Positions 23,562 through 32,843 are shown, numbered from the stretch's first letter. The stretch: 64,000 nt of DNA from Microbacterium sp. SCN 70-27 (GCA_001724425.1 MEEK01000018.1:1-64000), one strand, 5' to 3'. Made by a program: numbers and translations. Notes: generated by a model from the letters alone, not told the origin.

Positions 23562-26036
23562 TCAGAGCGAGCCGTAGACGACGATGCCGCGACGCACCGC
23601 CTCGAGCGCCGCGCGCGCCGTCACCGCGACCGGCGGGTCGGCGACGATGGAGAGCTGATCGAGCAGGTCGATCGTCTGCTTCGTCCACCGCACGAAGTCC
23701 CCCGCGGCGAGGTCGGCCTCGTCGAGGACGCGGTCAAGGGTCGCACCCCGCGCCCAGGAATGCATCGCGGTCGACAGGCCCGTCGCGACGGGCTCACTAC
23801 CGGGCAGATGGTGATCCTGCTCGAGGTCGTCGAGCCGCGCCCACAGCTCCTGCGTCGCACTGAGCGCTTGACGGAAGGGCCCCCGCGGCAGCCCGTGCTC
23901 ACCGGGCCCGGACTCGTCGCGACGCGGCTCGTACACGAGCGCGCATGCCAGCGCGGCGAGCCCCGGGGCATCCAGCGACGTCCACAGCCCCTGACGCAGC
24001 GCTTCCGCGACGAGGAGGTCGCGTTCGCCGTAGATGCGCTTCATCGTGGCGCCCGCGGCGGTCAGCGTCGCCGCCCCGTCCGGGGCGACGCGCACGTAGT
24101 CGAGCGCCACGAGGACGTCCACGACGCGGTCGAACACGCGGGCGACGGTGCCGGTCCGGGCGTCGATCTGGCGGCGGGTCTTCTCGACGCGCCGCTGCAG
24201 CTTCGCGTAGCGCTCCCCCCACCGGGCGTGCGCTTCACGGTCGGGACAGGTGTGACACGGATGCCGCTGCATCCGTCGCCGGATCGCCTGGATCTCGTGC
24301 TGCCGCTTCTCGCGGATCCGCGCCGGCGCGGTGCGGTCGGCGCGGTTCAGCTTCTCGAGGTCGCCGAGGTCGCGACGAATCCCCGCGTACTCGACGAAAT
24401 CCCCGCGGTCGCACGCCATCGCCTGCTCGTACCCGGCGAGGGACTCCTCGGCATCCTTCACCTCGCGCGCGAGCCCCACGACGGCACGATCGGCCTGGAA
24501 CTGCGCGAACGAGGACTCGAGGATCTCACGCGCACGGTCGCGTCCGAACTGGTCGATGAGGTTCACGGCCATGTTGTACGTCGGCCGGAAGCTCGAGTTC
24601 AGCGGATAGGTGCGGCGGGATGCCAGCGCCGCGACGGCCTGTGGATCGAGCGACTCGGTCCACTGGATGACCGCGTGACCTTCGACGTCGATCCCGCGGC
24701 GGCCTGCCCGACCGGTGAGCTGGGTGTACTCCCCCGACGTGATCGCGACGCGGGCCTCTCCGTTGAACTTCTCGAGCTTCTCGAGCACGACGGTGCGCGC
24801 CGGCATGTTGATGCCGAGCGCGAGCGTCTCGGTCGCGAAGACGACCTTCACGAGCTTGCGCCGGAAGAGCTCCTCCACGACCTCCTTGAACGCCGGGAGC
24901 AGGCCCGCATGGTGCGCAGCGATGCCGCGTTCGAGGTTCTCGCGCCACTCCCAGTAGCCGAGCACCTGCAGATCCTCCTCGTGCAGCGTGCGGGTGCGTT
25001 CGTCGACGATCTGACGGATCTCGTCCCGTTCCTCCCGCGTCGTGAGCCGCAGCCCCGAGCGCCGCACCTGCTGCACGGCGCCGTCGCAGCCCGCGCGGCT
25101 GAAGATGAAGAAGATCGCGGGGAGGAGGTTCGCACGCTCCAGCAGCTGCACCACCTGCGGCCGGTCGAGGCGCTCGATGCGCTGCGCGTTGGCGGAGCGG
25201 ACCGGCCGCTTGCCCCCCCGCATCGGCCGACGAGCGGCCCCGTCGCGCGACGCGTTCGAGCGGAACTGCTGCGCCTGCCGGTTGTTCTCGTAGCGTGCGC
25301 CGGAACCGCCGCGGATGCGCATGAGCTCCTGGTTCACCTGCGCCGTCGCGATGCCGGCGCGGTCGTCGAACAGGGGCAGCAGGTCGCCGCGCACGAGGAC
25401 GTGCTGTTCGAGGGGCACGGGGCGCGTCTCGGAGACGATGACCTCGGTGTCCCCGCGCACCGTGTCGAGCCAGTCGCCGAACTCCTCGGCGTTGGAGACG
25501 GTGGCCGACAGGGAGATGAGCCGCACATCCTGCGGCAGGTGGATGATGACCTCTTCCCACACGGCGCCGCGGAAGCGGTCGGCGAGGTAGTGGACCTCGT
25601 CCATGACGACGTAGCGGAGGCCACGCAGCGCCGACGAGTCGGCGTAGAGCATGTTGCGCAGCACCTCGGTGGTCATGACCACGACGCGCGCGTTCCCGTT
25701 GATGTTGGTGTCGCCCGTGAGGAGTCCGACCTCGCTCTCGCCGTACACCTCCTGCAGCTCACGGAACTTCTGGTTCGACAGCGCCTTCATCGGCGTCGTG
25801 TAGAACGCCTTCTCCCCCGCGGTGAGCATCGCCAGGTGGATCGCGAACTCGCCGACGATCGTCTTCCCCGCCCCGGTGGGCGCGGCGACGAGGACACTGC
25901 GCCCGTCTTCGAGCGCCTGGCATCCGGCGATCTGGAAGGGATCGAGCTCGAAGCGCTGCGCGGCGGCGAAGGCCTGCGTCAGCGGGTGGGCGCGTTGCGC
26001 CTGTGCTTTCGCGTACCGCGTCGCCGGATCGCTCAT
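23562..26036 (-). CDS. helY: DEAD/DEAH-box RNA helicase (HelY, Ski2/Mtr4-like)
   Basis: 824 aa. ATP-dependent superfamily 2 helicase, probably acting on RNA. Motif I is APTGAGKT (about residue 52), motif II MDEVHYLAD, motif III SATVSNAEEF, and the C-terminal RecA half has TETLALGINMPARTVV and QLTGRAGRRGID (motifs V and VI). A DSHCT-like helical domain ends the protein. ATG at 26036 overlaps the tatC stop by ATGA. Mycobacterial helY (Rv2092c) likewise follows tatC, so the order is conserved. The frame upstream of the ATG is open only as antisense to tatC. Confidence 0.94.
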   Translation of the reverse strand: MSDPATRYAKAQAQRAHPLTQAFAAAQRFELDPFQIAGCQALEDGRSVLVAAPTGAGKTIVGEFAIHLAMLTAGEKAFYTTPMKALSNQKFRELQEVYGESEVGLLTGDTNINGNARVVVMTTEVLRNMLYADSSALRGLRYVVMDEVHYLADRFRGAVWEEVIIHLPQDVRLISLSATVSNAEEFGDWLDTVRGDTEVIVSETRPVPLEQHVLVRGDLLPLFDDRAGIATAQVNQELMRIRGGSGARYENNRQAQQFRSNASRDGAARRPMRGGKRPVRSANAQRIERLDRPQVVQLLERANLLPAIFFIFSRAGCDGAVQQVRRSGLRLTTREERDEIRQIVDERTRTLHEEDLQVLGYWEWRENLERGIAAHHAGLLPAFKEVVEELFRRKLVKVVFATETLALGINMPARTVVLEKLEKFNGEARVAITSGEYTQLTGRAGRRGIDVEGHAVIQWTESLDPQAVAALASRRTYPLNSSFRPTYNMAVNLIDQFGRDRAREILESSFAQFQADRAVVGLAREVKDAEESLAGYEQAMACDRGDFVEYAGIRRDLGDLEKLNRADRTAPARIREKRQHEIQAIRRRMQRHPCHTCPDREAHARWGERYAKLQRRVEKTRRQIDARTGTVARVFDRVVDVLVALDYVRVAPDGAATLTAAGATMKRIYGERDLLVAEALRQGLWTSLDAPGLAALACALVYEPRRDESGPGEHGLPRGPFRQALSATQELWARLDDLEQDHHLPGSEPVATGLSTAMHSWARGATLDRVLDEADLAAGDFVRWTKQTIDLLDQLSIVADPPVAVTARAALEAVRRGIVVYGSL

Positions 26037-26848
26037 GCGAGCGGTCCGAGTTCGGCGGCGACGCGTTTGGCCCGCCGCCGGTCGAACAGCATCGACAGCC
26101 CGGCGGCGGCGAAGAACAGGACGATGAGGATGCCGGCGAGCAGGAACGTCGAGACGATGTCGGCCGGCGGGGTCGCGATGGAGGCGACGACGATCGCGAT
26201 CACGACAGCGATCCGCCAGGAGCGCATGATGGCCTTGCCCGACATGATGCCGGCGAAGTTGAGCGCGACGAGGAACACCGGGAGGACGAACGCGATCCCG
26301 ACGATGAGGAGCAGCTTCAGCACGAAGTCGTAGTAGTACTTCGCGTCGTAGAGCGCCGCCGTTCCGTCGGGGAGGAACTCGGCCATGAGGCGGACGATGT
26401 TGGGCATGACGACCATGCCGGTCACGACGCCCGCGAAGAAGAGCGGGATGGCGGCACAGACGAACCCGACCGTGTAGCGGATCTCCTTGCGGGTGAGCCC
26501 CGGCATGATGAACGCCCACAGCTGCCACAGCCACACGGGCGCCGACAACAGGAGCGCGATCGCGAAGGACATCCGCAGCTTGAGGTCGAACGCACCGGTG
26601 ACGGTCGTGTACATGACCTCGATCTTCGCGGTCTCGCCGCGCTTCGCGGCGAGGTCATGCACGGGCTGCGTGATGAGCGCCATGAAGGGGTCGGTGAGGA
26701 AGTACGCGACGACCATCGCGATCACCAGGGCGATCGCGGCGATGACGAGGCGCTTGCGCAGCTCCCGCAGGTGGTCGCCGAGCGACATGCGCCGGTCGCG
26801 CCTCTCGTCCCGGGTGACGCCGCGCTGCGCCGCGCTGGACGTGGTCAC
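26033..26848 (-). CDS. tatC: Sec-independent protein translocase TatC
   Basis: 271 aa, six transmembrane helices. Binds twin-arginine signal peptides and exports folded proteins with TatA. Signatures are MSLGDHLRELRKRLVIAAIAL near the start (conserved HLRELRxR), the periplasmic F-x-x-PV loop (FALTQ region reads DPFMALITQPV) and the helix MPNIVRLMAEFLP. It overlaps helY by 4 bases and lies 5 bases after tatA. No tatB gene is visible, as in many actinobacteria, so TatA may do both jobs. Confidence 0.95.
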   Translation of the reverse strand: MTTSSAAQRGVTRDERRDRRMSLGDHLRELRKRLVIAAIALVIAMVVAYFLTDPFMALITQPVHDLAAKRGETAKIEVMYTTVTGAFDLKLRMSFAIALLLSAPVWLWQLWAFIMPGLTRKEIRYTVGFVCAAIPLFFAGVVTGMVVMPNIVRLMAEFLPDGTAALYDAKYYYDFVLKLLLIVGIAFVLPVFLVALNFAGIMSGKAIMRSWRIAVVIAIVVASIATPPADIVSTFLLAGILIVLFFAAAGLSMLFDRRRAKRVAAELGPLA

Positions 26849-26853
26849 CGACG

Positions 26854-27093
26854 TCAGGTGGAGGGCTTCGACGACTCGTCGGTCGTGCGCTGTGCCACCG
26901 TGGCATCCGGAGTGACGGCGTCGGCGCCGGGCGTCGCCGCGGGGGCGTCGTCCTCCTTCATCGCCTTCATCTCACCCTTGAACACGCGCGCGGACTGGCC
27001 GAGGCTCTTCGCGAGAGCGGGAAGCTTGGCGGCGCCGAACAGCAGCAGGATGACGGCGAGGATCAGCAACCACTGCCAACCATGAGGTCCCAT
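26854..27093 (-). CDS. tatA: Twin-arginine translocase subunit TatA
   Basis: 79 aa. One N-terminal helix (WQWLLILAVILLLFGAAKLP, about residues 6-25), the FGxxKLP hinge, an amphipathic helix (LAKSLGQSARVFKGEMKAM) and an acidic, disordered tail. TatA oligomerises to form the Tat pore. Start ATG at 27093 behind AAGGA. It is followed by tatC after 5 bases and preceded by pafC after 92 bases, of which about 50 hold no feature that I can name. Confidence 0.95.
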   Translation of the reverse strand: MGPHGWQWLLILAVILLLFGAAKLPALAKSLGQSARVFKGEMKAMKEDDAPAATPGADAVTPDATVAQRTTDESSKPST

Positions 27094-27185
27094 GATGATC
27101 CTTCCGAAGGGAGTCGGGATGCCGCCAGTCTACCCGCCTCGGTGAAGACAGCGGGGATGACCGCCTCGAGTGTTCTGAACGCCCG

Positions 27186-28175
27186 TCAGCCCGCGGAGTG
27201 CTCTCCCGGAGTGTCACCGAGGTACTGCTCGAGCCCGGCGCGCGCCCACGCGATCGTCGCTTCGCGCACATCGGCCGGGCCGAGGACCTCGAACGCCCCG
27301 CCGAGTCGGGCGGCGACGCGCTTGAGACTCCGGGCGTCGCCGAGGTGGATGACCGCCGTGCGCAGATCGCCGGTCTCGCCGCGCACCTCCCGCACGAAGT
27401 CGGCGAGGAACGGCTCCTCCCCTGCGCGGTAGCGCACGTCGACTTCGACATCGGTGTCACCGGGCTGGAAGAGATCGGGCGCGGCGTCGGCGCCGTGTGT
27501 CGAGGGGATGTCCGTGATCTGCACGTCCGAGACCCGGTCGAGGTGGAACGTGCGCATCGCCTCGCGCAGGTGGCACCACCCCTGCAGGTACCACTGGCCC
27601 CCCGCGATGTGGACCTTGACGGGGTCGACGGTGCGCGTCGTGACGGGGGCGTCGGGCGCACGATAGGTGAACGAGACGGCGCGGCCGCGCTCCACCGCCT
27701 CGGCGACGGCGAGACGGACGCCGTCGACCTCGCCGGGAGCGACGATCACGTCGGCGGGCGCGCTCGACGCACCGCGGGCGAGTTTGGCGAGGAGCCCCTG
27801 CACGACGCCGGAATCGCGGACACCCGGAAGGGATGCCGAGAGCTGGAGGCCCGCCAGGAGTGCCGCCGCCTCGCGAGCGCTCAGTCGCGGGGTGCGCTCG
27901 AGGCCGACGGAGTTGGTGATGACGATGGTGTCCTGCTCGTCGAGGAGTCCCCAGTCGATGTCGAAGAGGTCGTTCGCCATCTGCCAGAACCCACCCGAAC
28001 CGGGCAGCCCGATCACGGTGAGCTTCTCCACCATCGCCCGCATCTGCTCGGGCGTCACCTCGAAGTCCGCGGCCGCCTCGGTGACCGTGACTTCGCCCTT
28101 GCCGATGAGATACGGCACGAGCTGGAGGATGAGTGCCGCCCGATCGGTCGCGAGCAGCGGACGGGGCGCCGTCAT
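27186..28175 (-). CDS. pafC: WYL-domain transcriptional regulator PafC
   Basis: 329 aa. With PafB it forms the heterodimeric activator of the mycobacterial LexA-independent DNA-damage response. N-terminal helix-turn-helix (about 15-75; VTVTEAAADFEVTPEQMRAMV), a WYL domain in the middle (about 145-235; VSFTYRAPDAPVTTRTVDPV and GQWYLQGWCHLREAMRTF) that senses a ligand, and a WCX region to the end. Its GTG/ATG start overlaps the pafB stop by 4 bases. Downstream tatA, tatC and helY keep the mycobacterial order. Confidence 0.93.
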   Translation of the reverse strand: MTAPRPLLATDRAALILQLVPYLIGKGEVTVTEAAADFEVTPEQMRAMVEKLTVIGLPGSGGFWQMANDLFDIDWGLLDEQDTIVITNSVGLERTPRLSAREAAALLAGLQLSASLPGVRDSGVVQGLLAKLARGASSAPADVIVAPGEVDGVRLAVAEAVERGRAVSFTYRAPDAPVTTRTVDPVKVHIAGGQWYLQGWCHLREAMRTFHLDRVSDVQITDIPSTHGADAAPDLFQPGDTDVEVDVRYRAGEEPFLADFVREVRGETGDLRTAVIHLGDARSLKRVAARLGGAFEVLGPADVREATIAWARAGLEQYLGDTPGEHSAG

Positions 28176-29182
28176 GCGTTGCTCCTCGAGGGCAGAGCCT
28201 CACTGTGGAGAGCCAGGACGCGCTCCAGACGGGCGATCACCTCGTCACGAAGGGCGACGGGCTCGACGACCCGCACTTCGGGGCCGTACGACGCGAGCTC
28301 GTCCGCGAAGATCGCCGCGTCGACGTACGGCACGTGGAAGCCCTGCCCCGCGGCGCGGGCGCGTCGGTTCAGCCGGAGCGCCGCCTCCGTCCCGGGAGTG
28401 ATCTCCAGAAGCGCCTGCTGGCGTTCGGCGAGGGCTTCGAGCCCCGCGAGCGCGCGCTCACCGGCACCGTCCCGCTCGGCGAGGTCGAAGGACGTCTTCG
28501 TGATCTCGACGTCGGAGACGATCCGCGACAGCAGGAACGTCCGCACGTCCTGCTGGTCGAGATCGAAGCCGTAGACGTGCCACCGCGCCTCGTACTCGAC
28601 GAGGGCGAGCGGGCGCAGCCGCCGGCTGTGCGCGGCATCCTCACCGGCTTTGAGGTACGCGAATTGCACGACCCGGGCCTGCTCGATCGCGCGTTGAAGG
28701 GGCACGAACGCCGCCTCGCGGAGGTTGATCCGGGGCGAGTACCCGATGATCGGCGCGTCGACGTCGATGCCGAGCGCGCGGATCTTCCGCAGGCCGCTGC
28801 GGGCGTCGGCGGACATCGAGCTCTCGCTCCAGACGCCGCTCGCGAGGTTCAGGACGGCGAGCTCCGCCGGCGTGAAGTCGATGTCGGCCGGCAGTTCGTA
28901 CTCGGCCGTCGGAATCCGGTAGCGCGCCTCGCGCAGATCGTCCGGATCGGCGTAGTCCCCGATCGTCTCGACGTGGATCGCGAGGGAGCGCAGCGTCTGC
29001 TTGTCGCGCTCGAACATCTTCTCCAGCGCATCCTTCGACGCGCCCGATTCGCTCTGTTCGCGATACCCCGCGACCGACGACAGGATGGCGTCCTTCGTGA
29101 GCCCCTGCTCCGTCGCCATGAGCGCCACGACGAGGTTCACCAGACGCTCCTCCGGTGCGGCGCGGGTCGACTCGTGTGCCAC
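28172..29182 (-). CDS. pafB: WYL-domain transcriptional regulator PafB
   Basis: 336 aa. N-terminal winged helix (about 15-75; LVNLVVALMATEQGLTKDAI), WYL domain near 165-240 (VVQFAYLKAGEDAAHSRRLRPL, WHVYGFDLDQQDVRTFLL) and a C-terminal WCX extension. Binds DNA together with PafC after DNA stress. The gene directly precedes pafC with a 4-base overlap. No proteasome genes (pafA, prcAB) lie in the window upstream: the flanking gene is an FKBP lipoprotein, so the mycobacterial Pup cluster is not attached here. Confidence 0.93.
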   Translation of the reverse strand: MAHESTRAAPEERLVNLVVALMATEQGLTKDAILSSVAGYREQSESGASKDALEKMFERDKQTLRSLAIHVETIGDYADPDDLREARYRIPTAEYELPADIDFTPAELAVLNLASGVWSESSMSADARSGLRKIRALGIDVDAPIIGYSPRINLREAAFVPLQRAIEQARVVQFAYLKAGEDAAHSRRLRPLALVEYEARWHVYGFDLDQQDVRTFLLSRIVSDVEITKTSFDLAERDGAGERALAGLEALAERQQALLEITPGTEAALRLNRRARAAGQGFHVPYVDAAIFADELASYGPEVRVVEPVALRDEVIARLERVLALHSEALPSRSNA

Positions 29183-29226
29183 CCGCCCATCCTAAGCGGC
29201 CGCTGTGAAGCGGGCGCCGAGGACGG

Positions 29227-30150
29227 TCACCGTGTCGGCGTCGAGGGAGGGTCGATCCCGAGGATGTCGACGACGTAGACCGTCGCGGAGCCCTTCCCGC
29301 CCGACGCGGGCTCGACGATCAGCAGCTGCGATCCGACGGTGGCGCCGGCGAGCTGCGAGGCGAACGCGACGTTCGAGCCCTTTCCGACGCCAGCCGAGGT
29401 TCCCGCATCCCAGGTCGAGTTCGTGACGGTCCGGGTGTCCCAATCGACGCCGGTGTACTGCACGCGCGCGGTGTCGGAGTCCGAGATGACGGCGCCCGAG
29501 CCCTTCTTCAGGGTCTCCACCGTCAGTGTCGTCGGTGCGGCGCTGTCGGGGATGACGACGCCGGGCTGCCCGTTCGGAGCGAGCACGACCGCCGGCATTC
29601 CGCGGCGGTCGTTGTACTGCGGCGCGCCGTCCGCCGCCGCGAGGTAGACCTTCGTGAGGTCCACCGTGACGACGATCGACTGCTTGCCCGTGAGTCCCAG
29701 CTGGGAGGTGATGGACTCACCGAGATCGCTCGCCGGGATCGCGCCGACGATGCGGGAGCCCTCGGTCGCGCACATGAGCATGTCCGAGAGGCCGGGGTAG
29801 GTCTCGCGGAAGCTGTCCACGGCCGCAGGCGGCGTGCTGCCGGAGGGGACGAGGATCTCGCCGGAGGATCCGTTCGAGATGACGATGTCGAAGGTGACGG
29901 GCTGCTGGCCGCTCGTGATGCGCGGGCCGTCGCCGACCGTGCGGTCGGTGAAGGTGGTCTCGGGGACGTACACCGGTGCCGACTGGACGAGCGTGGGCGC
30001 GCCGAAGCCGCCCGTGGTCTTCACGACGTCGAGCACCGTGCTGTCCGTGTCGTGGCGCTCGCACGACTGTGCGGACGGCGCCGACGCGCAGGCGACGAGG
30101 GTCAGGGCGGAAAGTCCGAGGACGGCCAGGGCGGCGGGGATCCGATGCAC
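29227..30150 (-). CDS. FKBP-type peptidyl-prolyl isomerase lipoprotein
   Basis: 307 aa. A lipoprotein signal peptide has the lipobox LVAC with Cys at residue 21, so the mature protein is membrane-anchored outside the cell. The C-terminal FKBP-like domain (about 195-300) is visible from GSGAVISDSDTARVQYTGVDWDT through FASQLAGATVGSQLLIVEP to VVDILG, although some FKBP active-site aromatics are replaced, so isomerase activity is uncertain. A second, degenerate FKBP-like segment may occupy the middle (about 50-180). It lies between trmI (4 bases upstream) and pafB in the leftward operon. Lgt, Lsp and the nearby Lnt would process it. Confidence 0.85.
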   Translation of the reverse strand: MHRIPAALAVLGLSALTLVACASAPSAQSCERHDTDSTVLDVVKTTGGFGAPTLVQSAPVYVPETTFTDRTVGDGPRITSGQQPVTFDIVISNGSSGEILVPSGSTPPAAVDSFRETYPGLSDMLMCATEGSRIVGAIPASDLGESITSQLGLTGKQSIVVTVDLTKVYLAAADGAPQYNDRRGMPAVVLAPNGQPGVVIPDSAAPTTLTVETLKKGSGAVISDSDTARVQYTGVDWDTRTVTNSTWDAGTSAGVGKGSNVAFASQLAGATVGSQLLIVEPASGGKGSATVYVVDILGIDPPSTPTR

Positions 30151-30154
30151 CGGA

Positions 30155-31183
30155 TCAGTCTACGTCGGAGACGCTGTCGTCCCCGACCTCTCCGGCGCCG
30201 GATGCCTGGCGCGCCCCGTCGACGGCGCGCTGCGCCTCGCGTACGCGCTTGCGGAGGTTCTTGTCGGTGATCTGGCGATCCCCGACGGCCCCGGGGGTCC
30301 AGGCCTCGACGTCCTCGTCGGCGTAGCTCGGCTTCTTGAGCGCACGCTTCCGGACATCCGGCGGCACCGCGCCCGGCGCGAGGCGGCGCGCGGTGATGAG
30401 GAATCCCGTGTGCGCGACCATGCGATGGTCGGGCCGGACGGCGAGGCCCTCGACGTGCCAGCCGCGGACCATGGTCTCGTTCGCCTCAGGGTCGGTGAAT
30501 AGTCCCGTCCCCCGGATGTACTCCGCGACGCGACTCAACTGCGTGGCGGTCGCGACGTAGCAGAGTACGACGCCCCCGGGAGTCAGGACGTCGGCGACGG
30601 CATCGATGCACTCCCAGGGCGCCAGCATGTCGAGCACGACTCGGTCGACGGACCCCGGTTCGACAGCGGCCGGGAGTTCTTCGACGAGATCGCCCACGAC
30701 GACGGACCACGTGTCCGGGTAGTGCCCGAGGAAGGTCTCGACGTTCGCCTGGGCGACCTGGGCGAACTCGTCACGGCGCTCGAACGATACGAGCCGGCCG
30801 TCGGCGCCGAGGGCGCGCAGCAGCCACAGCGACAGTGCGCCCGAGCCGACACCCGCCTCGACGACCGTCGCCCCCGGGAAGATGTCGGCGGATGCCAGGA
30901 TCTGCGCGGCATCCTTCGGGTAGACGATCGCGGCGCCGCGCGGCATCGACATGACGAAGTCGCGCAGGAGGGGCCGGAGCGCGAGGTACTCGTGGCCCCC
31001 GGAGTTCGTGAGGACCGAGCCGTCGGGCTGCCCGACGATCTGTTCGTGCTTGAGGACGCCGTGGTGGGTGTGGAGCTCACCGCCTTCGCGGAGGGTGATG
31101 GTGCTGAGGCGGCCCTTCGGGCCGGTGAGCTGCACGCGGTCGCCGAGGCGGAACGGGCCGCTCGGGCGCAGGTCGGTGTTCAT
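30155..31183 (-). CDS. trmI: tRNA (adenine-58-N1)-methyltransferase TrmI
   Basis: 342 aa. Methylates A58 in the T-loop of tRNA with S-adenosylmethionine. The N-terminal beta-barrel (FRLGDRVQLTGPKGRLSTITL) and HTHHGVLKHEQIVGQPDGS precede the Rossmann domain with AdoMet motif VVEAGVGSGALSLWLL (about residues 108-123) and the active-site region VVLDMLAPWECIDAV. The C-terminal 60 residues are an actinobacterial basic extension. ATG at 31183 overlaps the HAD gene stop by 4 bases. Mycobacterium tuberculosis TrmI (Rv2118c) has the same layout. Confidence 0.94.
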   Translation of the reverse strand: MNTDLRPSGPFRLGDRVQLTGPKGRLSTITLREGGELHTHHGVLKHEQIVGQPDGSVLTNSGGHEYLALRPLLRDFVMSMPRGAAIVYPKDAAQILASADIFPGATVVEAGVGSGALSLWLLRALGADGRLVSFERRDEFAQVAQANVETFLGHYPDTWSVVVGDLVEELPAAVEPGSVDRVVLDMLAPWECIDAVADVLTPGGVVLCYVATATQLSRVAEYIRGTGLFTDPEANETMVRGWHVEGLAVRPDHRMVAHTGFLITARRLAPGAVPPDVRKRALKKPSYADEDVEAWTPGAVGDRQITDKNLRKRVREAQRAVDGARQASGAGEVGDDSVSDVD

Positions 31184-31884
31184 GAGCGGCCTTTCGCGCC
31201 GGTGGGACGGTGGGCGGTGTGGACGAGCCCGAGGTCGGCGGGCGTCCGCCCCTCGAGCGTCGGCCAGAGTTCGTGGGCGCCTGTGCCGACGAGCGAGACC
31301 ATGAGCGGAACCCCGATCGTGGTGACGCCGGCCGAGACGGCCGCGCGCACTCCCGTGGGAGAGTCCTCGATCGCGACCGCGCCCGACGGGTCGACGCCGA
31401 GCACGGCGCACGCCTGCAGGTAGGCGTCCGGGAAGGGCTTTGGCCTCGTCACCTCGTCGCCGGCGACGATGAGCTCGAACGGCGCGCCCGGGAGCGCGTC
31501 CACGACGACCTCCGCCATCCGCCGCAGCGACATCGTCACGAGCGCGCAGCGGACGCCCTGTGCGCGCAGCTGGGAGAGGAGCTCGAGGGCTCCGTGGCGC
31601 AACGGCGGGCCGAGTTCCTCGAGCGAACGCATGACCTCCTCCGTGAGATGGCCGACGATGTCGGGTCCCGACATGCGGACGCCCGCGTTCTGCAGGATCG
31701 CGGCGGAGGTGTCGAGCCCCGCACCGACGAGCCCCAGCGCCTGCTCATGCGACCATGTGCCGCCGAACCGCTCCACGAGCGCCGTCTCGGCGGCCATCCA
31801 GTACCTCTCGGTGTCGACGAGGGTGCCGTCCATGTCCCACAGGACCGCGTCGGGAAGGGTCGGACGCAGGCCGGGAGAGGTCAT
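31180..31884 (-). CDS. HAD family hydrolase (phosphoglycolate/beta-phosphoglucomutase-like)
   Basis: 234 aa. Motif I is LWDMDGTLVDTE (Asp nucleophile near residue 17), motif II includes ALVTMSLR, motif III lysine is in RPKPFPDAYL, and motif IV is AIEDSPTGVRAA. A helical C1 cap (about 25-95) follows motif I. It dephosphorylates a small metabolite or isomerises a sugar phosphate; the substrate is not known. It is the first gene of the leftward operon and overlaps trmI by 4 bases. ATG at 31884 from a leaderless promoter. Confidence 0.9.
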   Translation of the reverse strand: MTSPGLRPTLPDAVLWDMDGTLVDTERYWMAAETALVERFGGTWSHEQALGLVGAGLDTSAAILQNAGVRMSGPDIVGHLTEEVMRSLEELGPPLRHGALELLSQLRAQGVRCALVTMSLRRMAEVVVDALPGAPFELIVAGDEVTRPKPFPDAYLQACAVLGVDPSGAVAIEDSPTGVRAAVSAGVTTIGVPLMVSLVGTGAHELWPTLEGRTPADLGLVHTAHRPTGAKGRS

Positions 31885-31890
31885 CCGTCC

Positions 31891-31896
31891 ATGCTA
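31891..31896 (-). promoter_or_regulatory. -10 box (TAGCAT) of the HAD-trmI-paf-tat operon, leaderless type
   Basis: Minus-strand TAGCAT, GGACGG, ATG at 31884. It is the only clear promoter at the head of the run HAD-trmI-FKBP-pafB-pafC-tatA-tatC-helY. Confidence 0.55.
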
Positions 31897-31932
31897 CGGC
31901 GTCGGCTCACCCCGCCCCCGCGCTCGGGCGCG

Positions 31933-31938
31933 TAGGGT
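31933..31938 (+). promoter_or_regulatory. -10 box (TAGGGT) of the PAC2 gene
   Basis: TANNNT hexamer 32 bases before the GTG start; the leader contains CAGGAGCG just before the gene. It diverges from the HAD promoter 36 bases away. Confidence 0.45.
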
Positions 31939-31970
31939 GGGGGGATCGGTTCGCGGACGACAGGAGCGGT

Positions 31971-32843
31971 GTGGACGAACTGGGTCGGCGGGTTCTCGTC
32001 GTAGCCTTCGACGGCTGGAACGACGCGGGAGAGGCCGCGTCGGCGGCCGTCGCCCACATCCGCGAGTCCGGTGCCTATCGCGAGGTGTTCGCGGTCGACC
32101 CGGAGCTGTACTTCGACTATCAGTACACCCGCCCGCAGGTGCGGATCGATCCCGACGGCTCACGTCGACTGGTCTGGCCGGACGCGACGCTGTGGCGGCC
32201 GCTGCACCCCACCGACAACGCGCAGCTGTGGCTCCTCTCCGGCTACGAGCCCGCCCGCGCGTGGCAGGCATTCGTCGCGGAGCTCATCGACGCGGCGCTC
32301 CGCGAGGACATCACCGGGATCGTCGCGCTCGGCTCGATGATGTCGGATGTCCCGCACACGCGCCCCATCTCGATCTTCGCGGGCAGCGAGAACGACGCCC
32401 TGCGCACCGCGCTCGGTCTCGAGAAGCCCACGTACGAGGGGCCCGCAGGCATCCTCACCGTCCTCTCGACCGCGGCGGAGGCCGCCGGCATCCCGTGCGC
32501 CGCCCTGTGGGCGAGCGTGCCGCACTACGTCGCGGGGCACACGCCCTCGCCGAAGGCGACGCTCGCACTCCTCGACAAGCTGAGCGAGCTCACCGGCGCC
32601 GTCATCCCCCGTGGGGAGCTTCCCGCCGAGTCGCTCGCGTGGGAGGCATCCATCGACGCGGCCGCGTCGGATGACGAGGAGATGACCGAGTACATCCACC
32701 AGCTCGAGCAGACCCGTGACACGTGGGACTCTCCCGAGGCCTCCGGCGACGCGATCGCGCAGGAGTTCGAGCGGTACCTCCGTCGCGGCGGAGACGGTCC
32801 CAAGGGGATCGGGCCGAACCGCGACGACCCGCGGCGGCCCTGA
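31971..32843 (+). CDS. PAC2 family protein (proteasome-assembly-chaperone-like fold)
   Basis: 290 aa. The actinobacterial PAC2 family: VLVVAFDGWNDAGEAASAAV at the start, FDYQYTRPQVRIDPDG, then a long central segment (GSMMSDVPHTRPISIFAGS, LWASVPHYVAGHTPSPKATLALL) with a glycine/tryptophan-rich pocket. The last 40 residues are charged. Function in these bacteria is not established; in eukaryotes the fold assembles the proteasome. GTG at 31971 behind CAGGAG. The frame further upstream is not coding. Convergent with uppP. Confidence 0.87.
   Translation: MDELGRRVLVVAFDGWNDAGEAASAAVAHIRESGAYREVFAVDPELYFDYQYTRPQVRIDPDGSRRLVWPDATLWRPLHPTDNAQLWLLSGYEPARAWQAFVAELIDAALREDITGIVALGSMMSDVPHTRPISIFAGSENDALRTALGLEKPTYEGPAGILTVLSTAAEAAGIPCAALWASVPHYVAGHTPSPKATLALLDKLSELTGAVIPRGELPAESLAWEASIDAAASDDEEMTEYIHQLEQTRDTWDSPEASGDAIAQEFERYLRRGGDGPKGIGPNRDDPRRP

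Noticed and set aside
24526..25560. 344-aa frame within helY
   Set aside because: It is an alternate frame of the helicase without helicase motifs.
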